From Salinibacterium sp. ZJ450 (GTDB taxonomy: Bacteria; Actinomycetota; Actinomycetes; Actinomycetales; Microbacteriaceae), in contig NZ_CP061771.1 of the NCBI RefSeq assembly GCF_011751885.2, positions 3,658,001-3,722,000 on the forward strand: a DNA stretch of 64,000 nt, given 5' to 3'. The position numbers were made by a program, and so were the translations under genes. The notes beneath the pieces are model-generated. The model was not told where the DNA came from, searched no databases, and was given only the letters and a program-made list of their open reading frames with translations. This document shows positions 17,676 through 25,854 of the stretch, piece after piece (the stretch's first letter is position 1; each line of letters starts with the position of its first letter).

Positions 17676-18562
17676 TGGCCTTCCAGCTCAGGATCCATTT
17701 GGAAGGGTCTACCAGTCTGAAAGTTGACTTGCATTTCCCCACGTTCAGCACGTTTGATGTTCTCTTCCATGTTCGCCACGCGCGCGGCCCAGTCCCGCCC
17801 GTCTGTCACGCCACCTGAGAGCAGCAAGTTCCGCTTGGCAACGAGCGCGTCCACCTCGTCGAACAATCGAGCGTTGGCCTGCCAACACCTCTCAATGAAG
17901 CTGGTCGTCAGGCTGTGCATTGCATTCAGATAGGGGTTGAGGAGCGGTGAGAGGTGAATTTGGCTGCCGCTTAGTTTGATGAACGACCGCACCGGCGCCT
18001 GCCATTCAATCTTCAGCAGTTCGTCAGTGGCCAGGAGGACCTTGGCTGTGATCGTGTCGCCATTCTGTTCTGCAGTGAACTCCCACGGGGCGACGACATA
18101 GTGCAGAACGTAAGTACGGAGCTTTGCTAGGAACAAGGCTGCTGGAACGGTTGCAGTCATGGATCGCAGAAGGTCCGCGTGCTCCGTTTGGATTTCGTCG
18201 GCTTGCGACTTCAGCACGATGCGGGTGTGATCGATGAGAGCGCCTAGTCCGGCAACGTAGGCGACGGTGGCTTGGTCAAGAGCGGTAGTTATGGCCGCAC
18301 GCTGAGATGTGTCACCCACGTTCCGTATGACCAGTTCGGTAATTGTCGGCTCGTGAGTTTCACACTTCTCAAGGAGTCGGCCGAGGCCGACGGAGAAGCC
18401 TGCCCACGCCGTGAAGATCCTTTCGAGGTCTCTTAGCCGGAGCGCGAGCTTCTGGCCCGGGTGGTCCTGGATGGCAACCTCGACCGCGAGGATCTCCGCC
18501 GCGTGCGGATGCTCCCTGGACCAGCTTTCGGGTAACTCCGACGTATTGTCACCGTTGGTCAT
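17666..18562 (-). CDS. Hypothetical soluble protein, 298 aa
   Basis: Start chosen at ATG 18562 (MTNGDNTSELPESW). No signal peptide or membrane helix; the composition is mostly helical and acidic, with a middle segment IEWQAPVRSFIKLSGSQIHLSPLLNPYLNAM in outline and a helical C-terminal third. It is a single-gene unit whose stop codon lies within repeat copy 10 and whose upstream side has copy 11. I recognise no family. Confidence 0.65.
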   Translation of the reverse strand: MTNGDNTSELPESWSREHPHAAEILAVEVAIQDHPGQKLALRLRDLERIFTAWAGFSVGLGRLLEKCETHEPTITELVIRNVGDTSQRAAITTALDQATVAYVAGLGALIDHTRIVLKSQADEIQTEHADLLRSMTATVPAALFLAKLRTYVLHYVVAPWEFTAEQNGDTITAKVLLATDELLKIEWQAPVRSFIKLSGSQIHLSPLLNPYLNAMHSLTTSFIERCWQANARLFDEVDALVAKRNLLLSGGVTDGRDWAARVANMEENIKRAERGEMQVNFQTGRPFQMDPELEGHAP

Positions 18563-18641
18563 GAACCAAGTATCCGGAGATTTCCTTCTTCCTGCCGCTC
18601 GACTGGCTCCCCGGCGTGCAGACATACGCCGTTCGCCGAGG

Positions 18642-18657
18642 GCCCGTTGAGGGTCCC
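18642..18657 (+). repeat. Dispersed GCCCGTT repeat, copy 11
   Basis: GCCCGTTGAGGGTCCC, consensus except the last base, followed by a G/C-rich imperfect hairpin around 18672-18693. Confidence 0.8.
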
Positions 18658-18796
18658 GTCAGCGCTAATCGGGGCTGGGGTTTCGGGCCCCACCAGCGCG
18701 TAGTGACTCGACGGCAGCGCAACTCATGAGTTGCTTTCACAAGAGCTGGTGGACCCAAACGGGCGGAGGCTATGGTTGCTTCATGGAGGTCATTCG

Positions 18797-19087
18797 ATGG
18801 GTCCTATAGCGTCAGCGGACCTCATGTGGAGCGCCATCTTGGTCCTCTACCTAGCCGCTCTAGCCGCCGCTCTAGCGGACATTTCTCGTGATCCTCGACT
18901 CACTCCGGCCATGCGCATGTTTTGGGTTGCGGTTGCGCTTCTTCTGCCAGTGATCGGCGTCGTCGCGTGGGTGATTGTCCGTCCGTCACCCGTCATCCGT
19001 CACGCGCGTGCATCACGCTGGGGTGCCGAACCACCAACCGAATCCGGTCCGAGTAGCGGAACTCGGCAAGCCAATCGCGTGAACTAG
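18797..19087 (+). CDS. PLDc_N-type small membrane protein
   Basis: 96 residues with two membrane helices separated by a short loop: LVLYLAALAAALADISRD and MFWVAVALLLPVIGVVAWVIV. The pattern and the PxxGxxxW element match the phospholipase D N-terminal (PLDc_N) family of small actinobacterial membrane proteins. The ATG at 18797 is chosen because GGAGGT lies 6 bp upstream. A shorter relative is encoded at 28070. Function unknown. Confidence 0.7.
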   Translation: MGPIASADLMWSAILVLYLAALAAALADISRDPRLTPAMRMFWVAVALLLPVIGVVAWVIVRPSPVIRHARASRWGAEPPTESGPSSGTRQANRVN

Positions 19088-19122
19088 ATGTGGCCAGGTT
19101 TGTAGGCAAGAGGGAAGGCCGC

Positions 19123-19305
19123 CTACCGTCTCTTCGTTTGGGGCTCGCTCTCCGTTGCGCTCTTGGGCTCGCGCAGCAGTTGCTCAATACCAGGCCCCTG
19201 TTGGACCCGCAACGCAACGATGCGCTGCGGCGGATGAACGTCGGCGACCTCGACCTCCACTTCGAAGCGGAGCGCTAGCTGGTCACGCCAGGTGCGGGGC
19301 GCCGT
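19123..19305 (-). pseudogene. Possible 5'-truncated gene remnant
   Basis: An open minus-strand frame reads QLALRFEVEVEVADVHPPQR and then ALRVQQGPGIEQLLREP and stops at 19123. This looks like protein sequence, but there is no start before the frame runs into unrelated DNA near 19305, where a degenerate repeat-like sequence (GGTGAGGGTCCG) lies. Weak evidence. Confidence 0.3.
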
Positions 19306-19377
19306 TTGAGTTGCGGTGAGGGTCCGCGTACTGGGGCGCCTGGATCCTCGCACTAGACCACGTGCCAGTATGAGGAC

Positions 19378-19878
19378 ATGCATCGGCTGGCGACCCTTCG
19401 TGATTTGGCCGCCGTCCACGACGTTGAGCGAGCAGCGGGGCAGAGGTTCCGGACGGTCGGCATGTATGAGGTTGCGGATGACGATCCAATCAGCACTACC
19501 GATTTCGAGGGCTATCTCCTGCACGATGATGCTTGGGTAACAGTGGTGGATGGCTCGGTTGTCGCCTACTTGCTCGTCGAGCCGATCGACGACGCACTGC
19601 ACGTCGAGCAAGTAACCGTGCATCCGCTGCATGCACGCCAAGGCTTCGGTTCACGGCTACTTGATTTAGCAGGTCAGCATGCGGCGGACAGGTCGTTACG
19701 CGGACTAACACTGACCACCTTCCGAGACGTGCCGTGGAACGCGCCTTACTATGCGCGCCTCGGCTTTGCCGAGATCGCCCGCGAACAATGGGGGCCAGAT
19801 CTTCACCGAAAAGTGGAGCAGGAGGCGACGCTTGGTCTGAGCCGATGGCCTCGCGTCGTTATGGGACGGCCCGTGTAA
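19378..19878 (+). CDS. GNAT-family N-acetyltransferase
   Basis: 166 residues with the GNAT fold: N-terminal LATLRDLAAVHDVERAAGQRF, beta-4 YLLVEPIDDALHVEQVTVHP, the acetyl-CoA motif HARQGFGSRLLDLAGQHA (Q/RxxGxG/A form), and the C-terminal NAPYYARLGFAEI. It transfers an acetyl group from acetyl-CoA to an amine; the acceptor cannot be told. The start MHRLATL places the domain correctly. Single-gene unit on the plus strand facing the resolvase. Confidence 0.9.
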   Translation: MHRLATLRDLAAVHDVERAAGQRFRTVGMYEVADDDPISTTDFEGYLLHDDAWVTVVDGSVVAYLLVEPIDDALHVEQVTVHPLHARQGFGSRLLDLAGQHAADRSLRGLTLTTFRDVPWNAPYYARLGFAEIAREQWGPDLHRKVEQEATLGLSRWPRVVMGRPV

Positions 19879-19967
19879 TGGCAGGTCCTCAGCGATCGGG
19901 GAGCAGCGGCGGAGCGCCCCGCACTGTCCGCGCGCACTTGCTTTTCGGCGCTCAGATCGGGATCACA

Positions 19968-19982
19968 GGGATCAGCGTCCGT
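19968..19982 (+). repeat. Decayed repeat at the end of resolvase copy 1
   Basis: GGGATCAGCGTCCGT; the CAGCGTCCG part matches copies 4 and 13. It gives the TGA stop of the resolvase on the minus strand and is where homology with the second resolvase unit begins. Confidence 0.5.
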
Positions 19983-20553
19983 GCAGTTGCCTTTGGACTG
20001 TTCGATACACGGTGGACCGCGCCACATTGAACAGCTCCGCCAGTTCTGCTGTCGTATGCGTTCCAGCGTTGTACACCTCCATCAGATGCTTCTGCTGCGG
20101 AATCGAGAGCTTGGGTTGTTTGCCACGAAGCCGACCTTTCGCCTTGGCGACTTGCATTCCCTCTCGGGTGCGTGCCCGGATGAGATCGGATTCAAACTCG
20201 GCGACCATCGCTAAGACGTTGAAGAGCAGCCGGCCCACCGGATCGTTCGGGTCATGCACGGAGCCGCCGATGCTCAGCTTGACGTCTTTCGCGGTGAGCT
20301 CGTCAACGATGTCCTTGGCGTCCCGCAGCGATCGGGCGAGGCGGTCGAGTTTCGCGACGACCAGGGTGTCGCCGCTCCGACAGGCCGCCAGCGCTTCACG
20401 CAATCCGGGTCGTGCTCTGTTGGTACCGGTGAGTCCATGATCGGTGTAGATCAGGTTCGGGTGCACACCCAAGTGTTCGAGGGCGTTTTGTTGGGCGGTC
20501 AGATCTTGTTCGTTCGTGGACACGCGTGCGTATCCGATGAGTAGTTCATTCAT
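19972..20553 (-). CDS. Serine recombinase, Tn3 resolvase/invertase type (copy 1)
   Basis: 193 residues. N-terminal catalytic domain with IGYARVSTNEQDLTAQ (nucleophilic Ser and the preceding Arg), TDHGLTGTNRARPGL, and VVAKLDRLARSLRD carrying the conserved Arg pair; then the long E helix (MVAEFESDLIRARTREGM) and a C-terminal helix-turn-helix (TTAELAELFNVARSTVYR). It cuts and rejoins DNA through a phosphoserine link. The second copy (41992) differs at 8 residues. No transposase is near either copy, so it is not part of a complete Tn3 transposon here. It may act on the dispersed repeats, but that is unproven. Confidence 0.93.
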   Translation of the reverse strand: MNELLIGYARVSTNEQDLTAQQNALEHLGVHPNLIYTDHGLTGTNRARPGLREALAACRSGDTLVVAKLDRLARSLRDAKDIVDELTAKDVKLSIGGSVHDPNDPVGRLLFNVLAMVAEFESDLIRARTREGMQVAKAKGRLRGKQPKLSIPQQKHLMEVYNAGTHTTAELAELFNVARSTVYRTVQRQLHGR

Positions 20554-20593
20554 CCACAGACGGTCGTGCGGTTCCCTGAACCGGTCAAGGCGG

Positions 20594-20609
20594 GCCCTTT
20601 CAACGTCGG
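20594..20609 (+). repeat. Dispersed GCCCGTT repeat, copy 12 (decayed)
   Basis: GCCCTTTCAACGTCGG, preceded by CCGGTCAAGGCG exactly as at copy 23 (42612). It marks the upstream limit of homology between the two resolvase units. Confidence 0.6.
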
Positions 20610-20680
20610 GGTAACGCGAACTCCGAGGCGCTCCGTCCATGGGACCGGTCGGTTGCGCCTCGTGCGCATAGGGTGACCTC

Positions 20681-21787
20681 ATGCGTCTGCGGCCCGCTCA
20701 ATTGCTTACCGGCCCCCGCGGCAGGCGCCTGTGTCTTGAATTCGCGCTGCGGCGATGGGACAACAAGAGCGTGGCCGCTGATGAGATTCGTCAAGCAGTG
20801 TTCTATGCCGCCTACGATGCCGACCCCGGCCGTGGTGCCTCAGTTGTTCTCTTCGGAGCGGGTGCGGACCAGCGTCCGCTGCCGCACCCTTCGCCGGAAG
20901 ACGTTGGGCAGCTTCTTGAGTCCGTCCCGCTTGCGGAGCCCGACGAACGTGCCCTGTGGTTCTCGCTGGCGGCAGCGGTGGACAGTGCACGCTACTGGCA
21001 GGAGCCCGACGGCGAAGACATTCTCGCCAGCACGCCGGAGGTTGGCGCGTCGCTCGGCCGCGTGGCCGCTGCGATCACGGAGTCACCGTGCGCAACCCGA
21101 TGGGTGGAGTCCATGGACCGCCTGCGGCAGTGGACAGTCACCTTTGCTGGCACGACAGGCGGCAGTTCGTCGACAGCGAGAACTGCCCGAGAAACGCTCG
21201 ATCGGTGGCGTTCCCTAATGCTCGTCGAAGAGAGCAACGCGAGTCGCGAGCGACCCGCAGACCCCTCCGCCATGGTGAGCGGGCCCTGGTGGTCGATACC
21301 GCCTTCGGTATTGACGCGCACAACACGGTCCCTCCGAGGGCGGGGTCCCGTGGGCTTGTGGCTGGTTGAAGACCGATTCGACTGGACCGCTGCCACCACG
21401 GAACAAGTCCCCATCCCCGCTGACGCGCGAATTTACGAGATCGATGGTCCTCAAGCATGGGTGGATCTGTGCCGGCGGTATCCGTTGGATGTCACGGCAT
21501 CCCGACGACATGACTGGTACCGCACCACGGGCCGGAACGGTCGCTGGCTCGTCCCTGATTGGTCGCGTGTCCAACATGACCACGACGCGGTTCATCTCTC
21601 GGTCGGCGGCTACCTGGCCACGGCTGGCCTAGCTCTACCCGTTGCAGATGATTGGGCGACGGTGCTCGCTGGGTGGGACCCCGACCAGACCTACTGGCTC
21701 CGAGACGTCACTCCAGACACGTCGACCCATCAAGAATGGAAATACGACGGCGAAGACGGGAACTGGACACCCTCGAACAGCCGGTAG
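20681..21787 (+). CDS. Hypothetical soluble protein, 368 aa
   Basis: No signal peptide or membrane helix. The N-terminal half is helical and acidic; the C-terminal half is rich in Trp and Tyr (GPWWSIPPSVL, WVDLCRRYPLDVT, HDWYRTTGRNGRWLVPDW, WATVLAGWDPDQTYWL). Proteins with this ending occur widely as hypothetical proteins in actinobacteria, often in toxin-rich regions. A single-gene unit flanked by repeat copies 12 and 13. No function assigned. Confidence 0.7.
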   Translation: MRLRPAQLLTGPRGRRLCLEFALRRWDNKSVAADEIRQAVFYAAYDADPGRGASVVLFGAGADQRPLPHPSPEDVGQLLESVPLAEPDERALWFSLAAAVDSARYWQEPDGEDILASTPEVGASLGRVAAAITESPCATRWVESMDRLRQWTVTFAGTTGGSSSTARTARETLDRWRSLMLVEESNASRERPADPSAMVSGPWWSIPPSVLTRTTRSLRGRGPVGLWLVEDRFDWTAATTEQVPIPADARIYEIDGPQAWVDLCRRYPLDVTASRRHDWYRTTGRNGRWLVPDWSRVQHDHDAVHLSVGGYLATAGLALPVADDWATVLAGWDPDQTYWLRDVTPDTSTHQEWKYDGEDGNWTPSNSR

Positions 21788-21844
21788 GAGTCCCGCGGTC
21801 GCGCCAACCTCCGGCGAATTTGTTCAGCGGGTATGGAACATCGT

Positions 21845-21860
21845 GCCCGTTCAGCGTCCC
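21845..21860 (+). repeat. Dispersed GCCCGTT repeat, copy 13
   Basis: GCCCGTTCAGCGTCCC, one core mismatch, 57 bp after the 368-aa gene. Confidence 0.75.
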
Positions 21861-21972
21861 CTTCGCAACAGTCGCGGCACGGAAGGTTTGTCTTAGCAGA
21901 ATGTTCGGGCCAGCAACTTCACAACGTCCAGGAACCCGTTCTCATGACGGGCTCACCTGTTATCGTCCGCCT

Positions 21973-22201
21973 GTGACCAACGAGCTGTTTGGCCAGCTAC
22001 CTGCCGACGCGCCAGCGAAGCCGCCGGTGAGCGCGGTGCAGCTGGCAACGATCGCCGGGCTTTGTCACAGTTGTGATCGCCGTGACTCCCGTTGTCGGTG
22101 ACTTAGTGCTCGACACCCTGTTCCCACAGCGACCGCTGATCGGGGCCATGCAGGGGCTCGTGGACGGAACGCCAGGCGTGGCTGAGACACGCGGCCGCTG
22201 A
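21973..22201 (+). pseudogene. Frameshifted small membrane-protein gene
   Basis: GTG start, reading VTNELFGQLPADAP...VQLATIAGL, then a +1 shift near 22060 is needed to continue into FVTVVIAVTPVVGDLVLDTL and end ...GVAETRGR at 22201. In the starting frame the protein runs into Cys/Arg-rich nonsense. QLATIAGL resembles the start of the 133-aa protein at 31554 (QWATIAGLVLAAI), so this may be a decayed relative. A sequencing error is the alternative. Confidence 0.5.
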
Positions 22202-22258
22202 CGTGTCGCCGCACTAGCCGTGACCTTAATCGAAGGCAGCGGCGATCCGTCGAGCAGT

Positions 22259-22915
22259 TCAAAACTCCTCGGGCACCACGCTTTGACCGGCGATTGCGAC
22301 ATAACTTTCGAGCGCTCCCTCGCCGGCGATCGCGGTGGCGCATTCCTCCGACCCTCCCACGAAAGCGCTTAGCGCGTAAATGTCATTTCCAACGCACCAA
22401 GCACGGTCGGCAGGAACCCACCAGAGGGGGAGACGTTTGAAGGGTGGTTCCTCTACAGATGCGAGGACGTCATCGAGCGTTCCCCGCACCACATACAGAT
22501 TTCTATCGTTTGGTCCGGAAATGAGCGCAGAGGAGCGGTAGACATCCTTCAAACCTGCATAACCCTCCCAAGCCATGAAGTAGACCTCATCGGGGGTTGT
22601 GGTGAAGTCTCTGAGCACCCTCGCGAGCGCCGCCGCGACGTCGGCGTCAAGCCCACCCATTTCCGGAGTCCCATATCGGCCTTCGACATCCGGCCTGTGG
22701 GCGCGGATGTCGGGCCACTGCGTTTGCGCGTCGACGCGAAAATCGTCGCCGGCGCACGCCTGCCAGCGAAACGCACCTTGGTCTGACCGCGCTGGGTTCA
22801 GCACGCGCCGATACGCGGCAGCGCCAGGTAACCATTCCGCCAACGCAGGCTCCTCCGTCGGAGGCGTCGTCGCGCCCCAAAGATCGATTGGGGTGGCGGT
22901 CACACGGAGAACCAT
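22259..22915 (-). CDS. Hypothetical soluble protein, 218 aa
   Basis: ATG at 22915 (MVLRVTATPIDLWGAT). No signal or membrane helix. It has VYFMAWEGYAGL in the middle and LPLWWVPADRAWCVGNDIYAL towards the C-terminus, a layout seen in small actinobacterial hypothetical proteins that I cannot link to a named domain. Its Trp-rich acidic character resembles the 368-aa protein nearby. Monocistronic on the minus strand. Confidence 0.65.
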   Translation of the reverse strand: MVLRVTATPIDLWGATTPPTEEPALAEWLPGAAAYRRVLNPARSDQGAFRWQACAGDDFRVDAQTQWPDIRAHRPDVEGRYGTPEMGGLDADVAAALARVLRDFTTTPDEVYFMAWEGYAGLKDVYRSSALISGPNDRNLYVVRGTLDDVLASVEEPPFKRLPLWWVPADRAWCVGNDIYALSAFVGGSEECATAIAGEGALESYVAIAGQSVVPEEF

Positions 22916-23103
22916 GCGGAAACCCTACAACGACGCCTTTTCACCTGACGAGGCCATCCATCGGAAATGTAGTCAAGGGCACAGACTGATGAGCGGCGAA
23001 CACTAGCTAAATGCTCTGGAGTCACTTAACCTGAAACATAATGTGAGAGTTATCCAGTTGAGGCATTGGTTCCTCTGTGCTTCCGGCTTTCAAAGGAGTC
23101 GAT

Positions 23104-23595
23104 GTGAGGTTGCGGCTGTCCGTTGCGGTCTGCATCGTGCTGTGCCTAGGAGCGACGGGATGTGCCGCTTACGCGGAGGCGCACAGTGCCCCGCATCCAA
23201 CGTCAGGCGCGCACGCAAGCGATCTGCTCAGATCATGCCTGGCTGATCGGGGTTGGTCCGCCGAGGTTGACCCGGCAGACGGCGGCATCGTTTCCGAGTA
23301 TCCGACCAGTCAAGCCGACCTTTACATCGAGGATACCAATGAGTGCTCAACCGAAATTGGCATGGATAACCTGCCCGCATTGACTGACAACGATTATGAA
23401 GAGCTATACGCCCAAGTGACCGAGTCTGTCGAGTGCTTGGAGAGTTTCGGATTCGACGTCCCGGCGGCGCCGAGTCTTCAAACCTATGTCGACTCGAAAG
23501 CTCAGTGGTCCGCATTTACGTTTCTCCCCAAAGGCATGAGCCCCGACAGGTTCAACGAAGTGACCGTGGCGTGCCCACAGCCGCAAGTTTGGTGA
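23104..23595 (+). CDS. Lipoprotein, unknown function
   Basis: 163 residues from a GTG at 23104 with AAAGGAG about 8 bp upstream. Signal peptide ends in LGATGC. The mature part is acidic and has paired cysteines (LLRSCLADRGW, NECSTEIG, SVECLESFGFDV, VACPQ), the same general style as the lipoprotein at 10803 (SECMREAGF, TPC). Exported and lipid-anchored; no known family. Confidence 0.7.
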   Translation: MRLRLSVAVCIVLCLGATGCAAYAEAHSAPHPTSGAHASDLLRSCLADRGWSAEVDPADGGIVSEYPTSQADLYIEDTNECSTEIGMDNLPALTDNDYEELYAQVTESVECLESFGFDVPAAPSLQTYVDSKAQWSAFTFLPKGMSPDRFNEVTVACPQPQVW

Positions 23596-23675
23596 CACTG
23601 GCGTGCACCCAAAGCTGAGGCGCTTAGGGTCCGCCGAACGGTCCAGTATCGGGCTCAGGCGATCGCCGTGGCGCC

Positions 23676-24134
23676 TCAGGCGGGCAGTTCGATCTCCGCT
23701 TCCTTAGGTCCGCCACACTGTTCGGTTCCACCGATGCGAACCCAGTCGGCGTCGATGGCGCCTTCTGCGATCACTCCGCCGACCGTGTCAGCCAGTCGGT
23801 ATCCGACGACCGATTGGCCGTCGAGGAATTCCGCGCTCCAACCTGTAACACCGTCTCCGGTGAGGGTAAGCACGCCGGTATCTTCAACGATCGGCTCCGC
23901 CGTTGTGCGCGTTGGCTGCACCTCGACGGGCGCCATCGGCGGTCCCGGCGTGCAACTCGCACCTTCACACAGTTGAAGCTCGACGCCCGTCCTCGGTTCG
24001 GCCAACGTGATCTTCGCCGCGTTTGGGTAACCAACGGCCGGGCATGCGAATCCTGCCACCTGGCCTGGAGGCATGCACGCTGTGAGACCCACGCACGACA
24101 GTACGAGGACCCCAGCGACCGAGAGTTTCCGCAT
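23676..24134 (-). CDS. Lipoprotein, unknown function
   Basis: 152 residues: signal MRKLSVAGVLVLSCVGLTAC with a lipobox, then a beta-rich domain with CPAVGYPNAAKITL and a closing acidic segment (EQCGGPKEAEIELPA). Four mature cysteines could form two disulfides. Monocistronic, convergent with the lipoprotein gene at 23104. No known family. Confidence 0.7.
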   Translation of the reverse strand: MRKLSVAGVLVLSCVGLTACMPPGQVAGFACPAVGYPNAAKITLAEPRTGVELQLCEGASCTPGPPMAPVEVQPTRTTAEPIVEDTGVLTLTGDGVTGWSAEFLDGQSVVGYRLADTVGGVIAEGAIDADWVRIGGTEQCGGPKEAEIELPA

Positions 24135-24306
24135 AGGCAGACACTAACCCAGGCGAAGTTGCCCGGCAGGAATCGTTGCCGATCGGTGACCGGCCGCGGT
24201 CACCCACAGTGCGATACGGCGAGGCGAGAGTCGCAGGCCGTCCGTCACTCGGTCACGCCCAGCCCGCTCCGGTTCTGCGCGAGGCCTATTCGCTTCCGCC
24301 GTCAAG

Positions 24307-24729
24307 TTACCGAAGCGTCTTCAGTCGTTGTGTCGCTCCGCTGGCCACCGGCCGGAGCTGTCCTCGTACGGGGAACTGCCAACGCTTCTTCCCGCAAAAA
24401 CGCATCGCTGCCGCGACGATGAAAAGGCACGCGGATGCCGTCATCCATACAGCCCCGCGATCATGGGAAACGGTCACGTGCGTCGGGCTGGCGGGATCCC
24501 CGACCGGGTAGCTGCAAACGAGTTGCGGCGGCAACGCGGTCACTTCGGCCTTGACGGCCAATTCCGCGCTCTCGCTGATGATGGTGCCTTCTGGCAGCGG
24601 GTAGCGCTGACACGTTGACGAACCGTCCCGCTCCGAGAACGCAAGCTGCCACACGACCGGGATCAGAAATAGGACCGCAGCCAAGACAGCGACTCTGCTT
24701 AGCCGGCGAAGATTCGGCTTTCTATGCAT
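24307..24729 (-). CDS. 140-aa two-TM membrane protein
   Basis: N-terminal helix (VAVLAAVLFLIPVVWQLAF), an outside loop of about 65 residues with two Cys (STCQRYPL, QLVCSYPV), and a second helix (VWMTASACLFIVAAAMRF) followed by a basic tail. It lies in a minus-strand run next to the 152-aa lipoprotein. No recognised family. Confidence 0.6.
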   Translation of the reverse strand: MHRKPNLRRLSRVAVLAAVLFLIPVVWQLAFSERDGSSTCQRYPLPEGTIISESAELAVKAEVTALPPQLVCSYPVGDPASPTHVTVSHDRGAVWMTASACLFIVAAAMRFCGKKRWQFPVRGQLRPVASGATQRLKTLR

Positions 24730-24897
24730 CTCGTCCCTTGATCCGCGGCTAGATCGCGCCTCGCGCCCAATAATCCACTCGGCTGTCGTGCGAGTGCAGT
24801 CTGATCTGAGCTGGCCTATCCAGTCAAGGCCGAAGCACTATGAGTGACGGGCCTATCCGAGCAGAAACCATCCGCTTTGTTCCGCCTTCCCTCGGGT

Positions 24898-24913
24898 GCC
24901 CGTCGAGGGTCCC
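24898..24913 (+). repeat. Dispersed GCCCGTT repeat, copy 14
   Basis: GCCCGTCGAGGGTCCC, one core mismatch. Confidence 0.75.
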
Positions 24914-24932
24914 GCGTGGGGCGCGCGTGCGT

Positions 24933-24952
24933 TCTGTCTGTCTGTCTGTCTG
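24933..24952. repeat. TCTG tetranucleotide repeat, five units
   Basis: Five perfect tandem TCTG units, unusual in this GC-rich DNA. Not inside a supported gene, so phase variation of a protein is unlikely. Confidence 0.9.
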
Positions 24953-25058
24953 CCCGAATCTGTTGCCCGATCACCCGTTCCGAATTTGTTCTTGCCGAGA
25001 GTCCGCTGCCCGACCGTCTGAGCTGGAGCGTCCCGGGCCTTGACGAGTGCGCGCGCTT

Positions 25059-25145
25059 CTACTCGAACTGGTCGACGCTGATGACGGTGTCACCGGTCGC
25101 AATGTCGAGTATCGGTTGGGGACTTTCGGACTGCAACCGAGTGCA
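25059..25145 (-). pseudogene. 3' remnant of a lipoprotein gene related to 27327
   Basis: The minus strand reads ESPQPILDIATGDTVISVDQ then FE and a stop at 25059, closely matching the end of the 180-aa lipoprotein (ECPQPILDISPGDEKISVEQ then LE). Upstream homology is lost at about 25145, just where the stop of the next gene (25147) lies, so this is a joined fragment rather than a gene. Confidence 0.75.
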
Positions 25146-25146
25146 A

Positions 25147-25656
25147 TCAGGAATTGTCGCGTGTCTGGACCGGGAGATCGGTGTACCGGACGGTCGTGAG
25201 CGGCGATATCCAATCTGTGGCGTGTCCGTGAAGGGTATCCACGGTGAGCGTCCCGATCACCGCAGCGTCGTGCTTGTGGCGGCAGATGAGGATTAGGCGG
25301 TCCTTTTCTGCGTCAGCTGAGACGGGTCGGTAGTCGTCCCTCGTTCTGCCCCAGATGGGCAGCTCCAATGGAAACAGCAGCTTTACAGATTCGTGAGCTG
25401 GAAATATTGGATAAGTCGCGGCAAACGTGTCGATCTCGCCGGTTCTCAGGGTCTGCGCGCTGGCGTCGTAGCTACGCAGTTCGTCTGTCTCAATGTTTCG
25501 CGTTGACCACGCACCGCGTCTGGGCCAAACCTCAAACTCATATCGGCTCGTGGCTTGATCGGTACCCATGCAGAGCGCGGTCCCCTTCACCCACGCCCGT
25601 TTGTTATCGAGAAGCGCGAGGAGCGCGTCGGCGACGGATGCTGGTGTGGACTCCAT
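25147..25656 (-). CDS. Hypothetical soluble protein, 169 aa
   Basis: ATG at 25656 (MESTPASVADALLALLDNKRAW). It begins with a helix and continues as a beta-rich domain (GTALCMGTDQATSRYEFEVW, WSTRNIETDELRSYDA, PLELPIWGRTRDDYRPV). The opening resembles the general scheme of lipoprotein-carrier-like or immunity-type domains, but I cannot name a family. Its stop is followed within 2 bp by the lipoprotein remnant, a fusion junction. Cytoplasmic. Confidence 0.6.
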   Translation of the reverse strand: MESTPASVADALLALLDNKRAWVKGTALCMGTDQATSRYEFEVWPRRGAWSTRNIETDELRSYDASAQTLRTGEIDTFAATYPIFPAHESVKLLFPLELPIWGRTRDDYRPVSADAEKDRLILICRHKHDAAVIGTLTVDTLHGHATDWISPLTTVRYTDLPVQTRDNS

Positions 25657-25787
25657 GCGCTGAAGGCTATCGTGCCCGGTTCACCGATCAGCCTGTGCAG
25701 GCAAGATCAGCGTTATGAACTGCTGCCCTTCGCCATCTTGCGACCGTGCTCGAAGGCACCTTGCGTTCGCTAGTGAGTGAGTCGGCT

Positions 25788-25803
25788 GCCCGTTCAGGGT
25801 CCG
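25788..25803 (+). repeat. Dispersed GCCCGTT repeat, copy 15
   Basis: GCCCGTTCAGGGTCCG, exact consensus, followed by the 7-bp hairpin CGGCTCG-GTAAG-CGAGCCG at 25813-25831. Confidence 0.85.
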
Positions 25804-25854
25804 GCTTGCGAGCGGCTCGGTAAGCGAGCCGAATCACGGCCTACGCCCCCGGTA

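Larger units (their letters stand above)
24730..25058. other. Gene-free stretch with repeat copy 14 and a TCTG microsatellite
   Basis: No supported gene. It holds the upstream region of the 140-aa gene, the dispersed repeat at 24898 and five TCTG units at 24933-24952, ending at the remnant that starts at 25059. Confidence 0.5.

Noticed and set aside
19301-19326. Further repeat copy (GCCGTTTGAG...GGTGAGGGTCCG)
   Set aside because: The two halves are separated by inserted bases and the match may be chance; not counted.
19972-20682. Complete Tn3-family transposon around the resolvase
   Set aside because: No transposase gene and no 38-bp terminal inverted repeats were seen around either resolvase copy.
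23619-23633. Further repeat copy (GGCGCTTAGGGTCCG)
   Set aside because: One base short with a poor first half; likely decayed or chance, so not counted.
24933-24952. Phase-variable gene driven by the TCTG repeat
   Set aside because: No supported reading frame crosses the repeat and no promoter spacing can be assigned to it.
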